8,896 bases of DNA from positions 1,000-9,895 of the forward strand of contig DIHJ01000048.1 in NCBI GenBank assembly GCA_002420105.1, written 5' to 3'. Each line of letters starts with the position of its first letter. Positions within the stretch are counted from its first letter, which is position 1. This DNA comes from Nitrospira sp. UBA5699. GTDB lineage: Bacteria > Nitrospirota > Nitrospiria > Nitrospirales > Nitrospiraceae. Below the pieces are notes generated by a model that saw only the letters and a program-made list of their open reading frames with translations, was not told the DNA's origin and searched no databases. This document shows, piece after piece, positions 6,814 to 8,896 of this stretch. Position numbers and translations under genes: made by a program.

Positions 6814-8286
6814 TCATTTGGGTGCGACGAGGGTCGTGACGGACAGGCCGTCGTGGACGGCGGTCAGATCCTTTTCCAGACCGCGCGGGTTGCCGATCCG
6901 GCCTTCGGGATCATAGATAAAACAGAAGAGGTGCGCGCAGCCTTCGCGGGCTCGATAGCGCTCGGTATCGACACGCACCTGCCCCGCGAGATCCTTCGCG
7001 CCGAGCCCGGGGCGCGTCTTCTTGACGGTGACGGCCAGCCGATCGTGGTCCAGAAGAAATGTGGTGCGCAGGGCGCCATCCGCATAGACGGGAATCCATT
7101 CGTCCGTCCCGATGTCGTCGAACTGAAGCCGGAGGAGGGCATGGAGCAGATCCTGAACGTCGATTTCATCCTCCACCGCCAGCGTCGCCCGGTATTCGCC
7201 GCGAAGCCGCAATTGGCGGGCGACGGTATGGAAGCGCTGGCAGAGGTTCCTGGTGAGATTCAGATGGTCCGGTGCGACGGTCGACGGACCGGACAGGGTG
7301 TCAACCTGGTTCGTCGACGCGGTATCAGACGGAGCCGGCTGTTTCAGCGGTATTTCCTGGGTGATGAAGAACGACTGTGGCGTCGCCGCCGGAGAAGCGG
7401 TCGGACGCGGAGACTCGGGTGGCGCCGGTTCCTGGAAGGGCGCCCTTTCGTGCGTGGTCGGGGAAACGGCAGCGGTCTGCGGCGCCGGTGAAGGCGCGGC
7501 TGCCGGTATGGGTGCGGGGGGCGCCGGTTCGGAGACGGGGTTTGCGCGAGGTGCGGGCGATGAAGGCGGAGCCGGTTGTAGGGCCTGTGGCGCCGGAGCC
7601 GTAAGCGGTTGTGTTTCCTGCGTACGAAGGAATGTTGCGGGAGGCGCGGATACGACAGGCTGTGCTGCCGACGGGGCCGTCGGGACCGCGGTCGGCGGCT
7701 GCGGCACGACCGGTTCCGTCGGCAGTGCCGGCGTGGTTTGGGCGGTTGGAGAGGCGGTCGAAGGGGCTGAGGCCGACGCGGTCATCTCGACATTGGTCGC
7801 CAACGGGACAGACACCGTGATCGGCGGAGGCGTCACCGGCGCCGTTGCGATGGTGACTGTGGCAGTCGGCGTCGTCGGAGGGACCAGCGTCATCTGCGGG
7901 CGTGCGGACGGACCAGGTGGCGGCGCAGTCGACGGTTCTTCGGGCGGGGAAGGTTTAAGCCCCTGGAGTTCAAGTTTCTTGTCCTCCAGCGTTGCGATCA
8001 GGGTCTTAATGAGAGTGACGGTTTGTTTCGTTTCGGCCGGAGATCCGAAAGAGAGTTTGTGATGGCGATGTGTCTGATACTCCTGGGACTTCTCGCCGAA
8101 CGTCCGCTTGATGCATTCGCGGAGTTGGAGTTCCGTTCTGGCTCTGGCGCCCTCGAGGTAGGGGAAGCCTTCCCGTCCGAGATCTTCCACTTGCGGAAGA
8201 AAAGCCTGCAGTTGCTCGATGCTCTGAGTCAGGTCGTCGATGACCGCGGTCTTGGATCGCGACCGGTCTGATCTTGCGCGTGCCAT
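6814..8286 (-). CDS. DpnII/MboI-type PD-(D/E)XK nuclease-fold protein with apparently lost active site and long Pro/Ala-rich linker
   Basis: A 490-residue protein in three parts. Residues ~14-110 form a charged helical N-terminal domain (IEQLQAFLPQVEDLGREGFPY, then RTELQLRECIKRTFGEKS, then helices ending LEDKKLELQG). Residues ~111-336 are a low-complexity Pro/Ala/Thr/Ser linker. Residues ~340-490 match the DpnII/MboI restriction-endonuclease-like domain: RFHTVARQLRLR (from 351), EDEIDVQDLLHALLRLQFDD (from 372), EWIPVYADG, VKKTRPGLG, HLFCFIYDPEGRIGNPRGLEKDL and a closing VTTLVAPK. In catalytic family members, as I recall them, the segment reads R-x-D-F-L-L followed by (I/V)-E-V-K-K-T. Here the same positions read RTTFLL and VTVKKT, so the Asp is Thr409 and the Glu is Thr420; only Lys422 remains. 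It is probably inactive as a nuclease and may bind DNA or a partner. There is no companion methylase. The ATG at 8286 lacks a Shine-Dalgarno, and an oligo-T stretch lies just upstream. Confidence 0.85.
   Translation of the reverse strand: MARARSDRSRSKTAVIDDLTQSIEQLQAFLPQVEDLGREGFPYLEGARARTELQLRECIKRTFGEKSQEYQTHRHHKLSFGSPAETKQTVTLIKTLIATLEDKKLELQGLKPSPPEEPSTAPPPGPSARPQMTLVPPTTPTATVTIATAPVTPPPITVSVPLATNVEMTASASAPSTASPTAQTTPALPTEPVVPQPPTAVPTAPSAAQPVVSAPPATFLRTQETQPLTAPAPQALQPAPPSSPAPRANPVSEPAPPAPIPAAAPSPAPQTAAVSPTTHERAPFQEPAPPESPRPTASPAATPQSFFITQEIPLKQPAPSDTASTNQVDTLSGPSTVAPDHLNLTRNLCQRFHTVARQLRLRGEYRATLAVEDEIDVQDLLHALLRLQFDDIGTDEWIPVYADGALRTTFLLDHDRLAVTVKKTRPGLGAKDLAGQVRVDTERYRAREGCAHLFCFIYDPEGRIGNPRGLEKDLTAVHDGLSVTTLVAPK
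7421..7596. repeat. Short in-register repeats within the linker-coding region
   Basis: The octamer GGCGCCGG occurs four times, at 7421, 7481, 7520 and 7589, always in the same codon register. On the coding (minus) strand it specifies Pro-Ala-Pro units such as EPAPPE, PAPQT, EPAPPAP and APAPQA. Spacings are 60, 39 and 69 bp. This fits growth of the linker by in-frame slippage or duplication, though biased codon use in a Pro/Ala tract could also give it. Confidence 0.5.
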
Positions 8287-8294
8287 AGAGTGTG

Positions 8295-8314
8295 AAAAAA
8301 AGTGTAGCCCACAC
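8295..8314 (-). terminator. Terminator- or attenuator-like hairpin before the nuclease-fold gene
   Basis: Read on the minus strand, GTGT-GGGCT-ACAC (8314-8302) forms a 4-bp stem, extendable by G-U pairs, followed directly by seven T residues (8301-8295). It lies 9 bp before the ATG at 8286. It could end the zinc-ribbon transcript or attenuate read-through into the next gene. A competing pairing exists between GTGTG (8314-8310) and CACAC (8294-8290). The stem is weak. Confidence 0.35.
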
Positions 8315-8354
8315 CCCAGGGCCTGACAAGAAAACAGCGGAAAGTGAACAGAAG

Positions 8355-8372
8355 CCGGCCCGTTGGGACCGG
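8355..8372 (-). terminator. GC-rich hairpin downstream of the zinc-ribbon gene
   Basis: On the minus strand CCGGTCCC-AAC-GGGCCGG can pair as a 7-bp stem with one bulged T, and a pyrimidine-rich stretch follows. It begins 15 bp after the zinc-ribbon stop. It is a possible terminator or mRNA 3'-end stabiliser, but no uninterrupted T-run follows immediately. Confidence 0.3.
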
Positions 8373-8386
8373 TCGACGCAGCGGCG

Positions 8387-8632
8387 CTAGGCCGCCAGGT
8401 CGATCGTCCACTCCTGTTCGCTCACGGCAGGAAGCTCGGACGGCTGTTGTACCGTCACCAGCGGTGTTGCCGTCGCCGCTTCGTGCAGCCGCCGGTTCTG
8501 CTCCGCGACCGGATCGAAGACGTAACCGCAGTTGATGCAGCGCCAGCCTTCCATCCACCACTCTCCCCCGCTTTCCTGGAGATCGAGAAAATGATCCCTC
8601 GCCATGCAGCCCCTACAACGTCGACAGGTCAT
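8387..8632 (-). CDS. Small zinc-ribbon protein
   Basis: An 81-residue protein opening with TCRRCRGC (Cys3, Cys6, Cys9), followed by the aromatic segment GGEWWMEGWRCINCGYVFDP with Cys32 and Cys35. Two CxxC knuckles about 26 residues apart make a zinc-ribbon fold, with Cys9 as a possible extra ligand. The last 40 residues (from AEQNRRLHEAATATP) look flexible and have no recognised motif. The start is secure: a perfect AAAGGAGG lies 5 bp before the ATG. Function is unknown; zinc ribbons of this size bind nucleic acid or other proteins. It is the first gene of the minus-strand group, 100 bp upstream of the nuclease-fold gene, with hairpins in that gap that may separate them. Confidence 0.85.
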   Translation of the reverse strand: MTCRRCRGCMARDHFLDLQESGGEWWMEGWRCINCGYVFDPVAEQNRRLHEAATATPLVTVQQPSELPAVSEQEWTIDLAA

Positions 8633-8637
8633 GATGC

Positions 8638-8645
8638 CCTCCTTT
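8638..8645 (-). promoter_or_regulatory. Ribosome binding site of the zinc-ribbon gene
   Basis: AAAGGAGG on the minus strand, 5 bp before the ATG at 8632. It is a full match to the anti-Shine-Dalgarno core and supports this gene as real despite its size. Confidence 0.75.
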
Positions 8646-8712
8646 GTATTGGCCCATGAGTAAAGCGTAGCGAAAGGAGCTCTTTTTGATGAGACCTGAA
8701 CGGGGTACCTCT

Positions 8713-8720
8713 AAAGGAGG
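8713..8720 (+). promoter_or_regulatory. Strong ribosome binding site with a possible masking hairpin
   Basis: AAAGGAGG on the plus strand, 4 bp before a GTG at 8725. Its GAGG can pair with CCTC at 8708-8711 across a 5-base loop, which would hide the site. The stem is only 4 bp plus a possible GT/AC extension, so this may be chance. Confidence 0.4.
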
Positions 8721-8724
8721 GGAC

Positions 8725-8896
8725 GTGAAGTCATGGAATTGGCGGGAGATTTTCGACCGCAGATTTGACGTGCTGATTTCAAGGGCGCAGTACCCGGACG
8801 GGGCTTTCGGAAGCGAGGGCGTCGGCGCGCAGGGGATGCTGAGTGGAAAGCCACCGGAGATGTTATCCGCTGGCCACAAAACGATAAGTCGAGAAA
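8725..8896 (+). CDS. Possible hypothetical protein, N-terminal part only
   Basis: From GTG 8725 a frame stays open to the right edge (57 codons), beginning VKSWNWREIFDRRFDVLISR and continuing through a Gly-rich stretch (PDGAFGSEGVGAQGMLSG). It has a perfect AAAGGAGG 4 bp upstream. An in-frame ATG at 8689 with AAAGGAG 9 bp upstream is an alternative start. It would be divergent from the zinc-ribbon gene. I recognise no family, and codon choice is less GC-biased at third positions than in the neighbours, so it could be non-coding sequence open by chance. If it is not a gene, the 264 bp from 8633 to the edge hold only the promoter of the zinc-ribbon gene. Confidence 0.35.
   Translation, partial: MKSWNWREIFDRRFDVLISRAQYPDGAFGSEGVGAQGMLSGKPPEMLSAGHKTISRE

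Noticed and set aside
6664..8062. Two plus-strand frames (275 and 269 codons) opposite the pseudo-nuclease gene
   Set aside because: Gly/Val/Arg-rich products mirror the Pro/Ala/Thr linker on the other strand. No ribosome site or domain is seen.
6814..8286. Complete restriction-modification system
   Set aside because: No DNA methyltransferase is present and the nuclease domain lacks its two acidic residues, so a functional restriction system is not supported.
8613..8879. Minus-strand frame of 88 codons starting at a TTG
   Set aside because: There is no Shine-Dalgarno. It overlaps the well-supported start of the zinc-ribbon gene and has no recognisable content.

Overview
The window looks like ordinary chromosomal DNA of a GC-rich Gram-negative bacterium. 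Two small proteins (the stand-alone Lrp-type domain and the zinc ribbon) and the DpnII-like fusion protein resemble proteins I associate with Nitrospira and relatives (Nitrospirota). That assignment is an inference from memory and no search was run. There are no rRNA or tRNA genes, CRISPR arrays, transposases or phage genes.

Left part (1-3216): a DUF72 (YecE-like) gene on the minus strand runs off the left edge. A complete malQ (4-alpha-glucanotransferase, glycogen/maltodextrin metabolism) is divergent from it on the plus strand, with about 57 bp between the starts.

Middle (3325-5898): a two-gene plus-strand operon. It encodes a membrane histidine kinase with four predicted membrane spans and no sizeable extracytoplasmic domain, and, 3 bp later, an NtrC-type sigma-54 response regulator with all key motifs intact. 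Together they form a phosphorelay acting on sigma-54 promoters. I see no convincing -24/-12 promoter in the window, so the targets lie elsewhere.

Right part (5946-8632): four minus-strand genes, transcribed right to left. They are a small zinc-ribbon protein, a 490-residue protein with a DpnII/MboI-type nuclease fold, a stand-alone Lrp/AsnC ligand-binding (RAM) domain protein, and a small lipoprotein. The last two overlap by 4 bp. The second gene's stop overlaps an in-frame upstream ATG of the third. The group converges on the kinase/regulator operon with 47 bp between stop codons. At the far right a plus-strand reading frame with a perfect Shine-Dalgarno runs off the edge.

The main discovery lead is the DpnII-like protein. 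Its C-terminal fold signature is well conserved, but the two acidic positions expected in the PD-(D/E)XK active site are both threonine. A roughly 225-residue Pro/Ala/Thr/Ser linker joins it to a conserved-looking N-terminal helical domain. This suggests a catalytically dead or repurposed nuclease rather than an ordinary restriction enzyme. The rest of the window is conventional.
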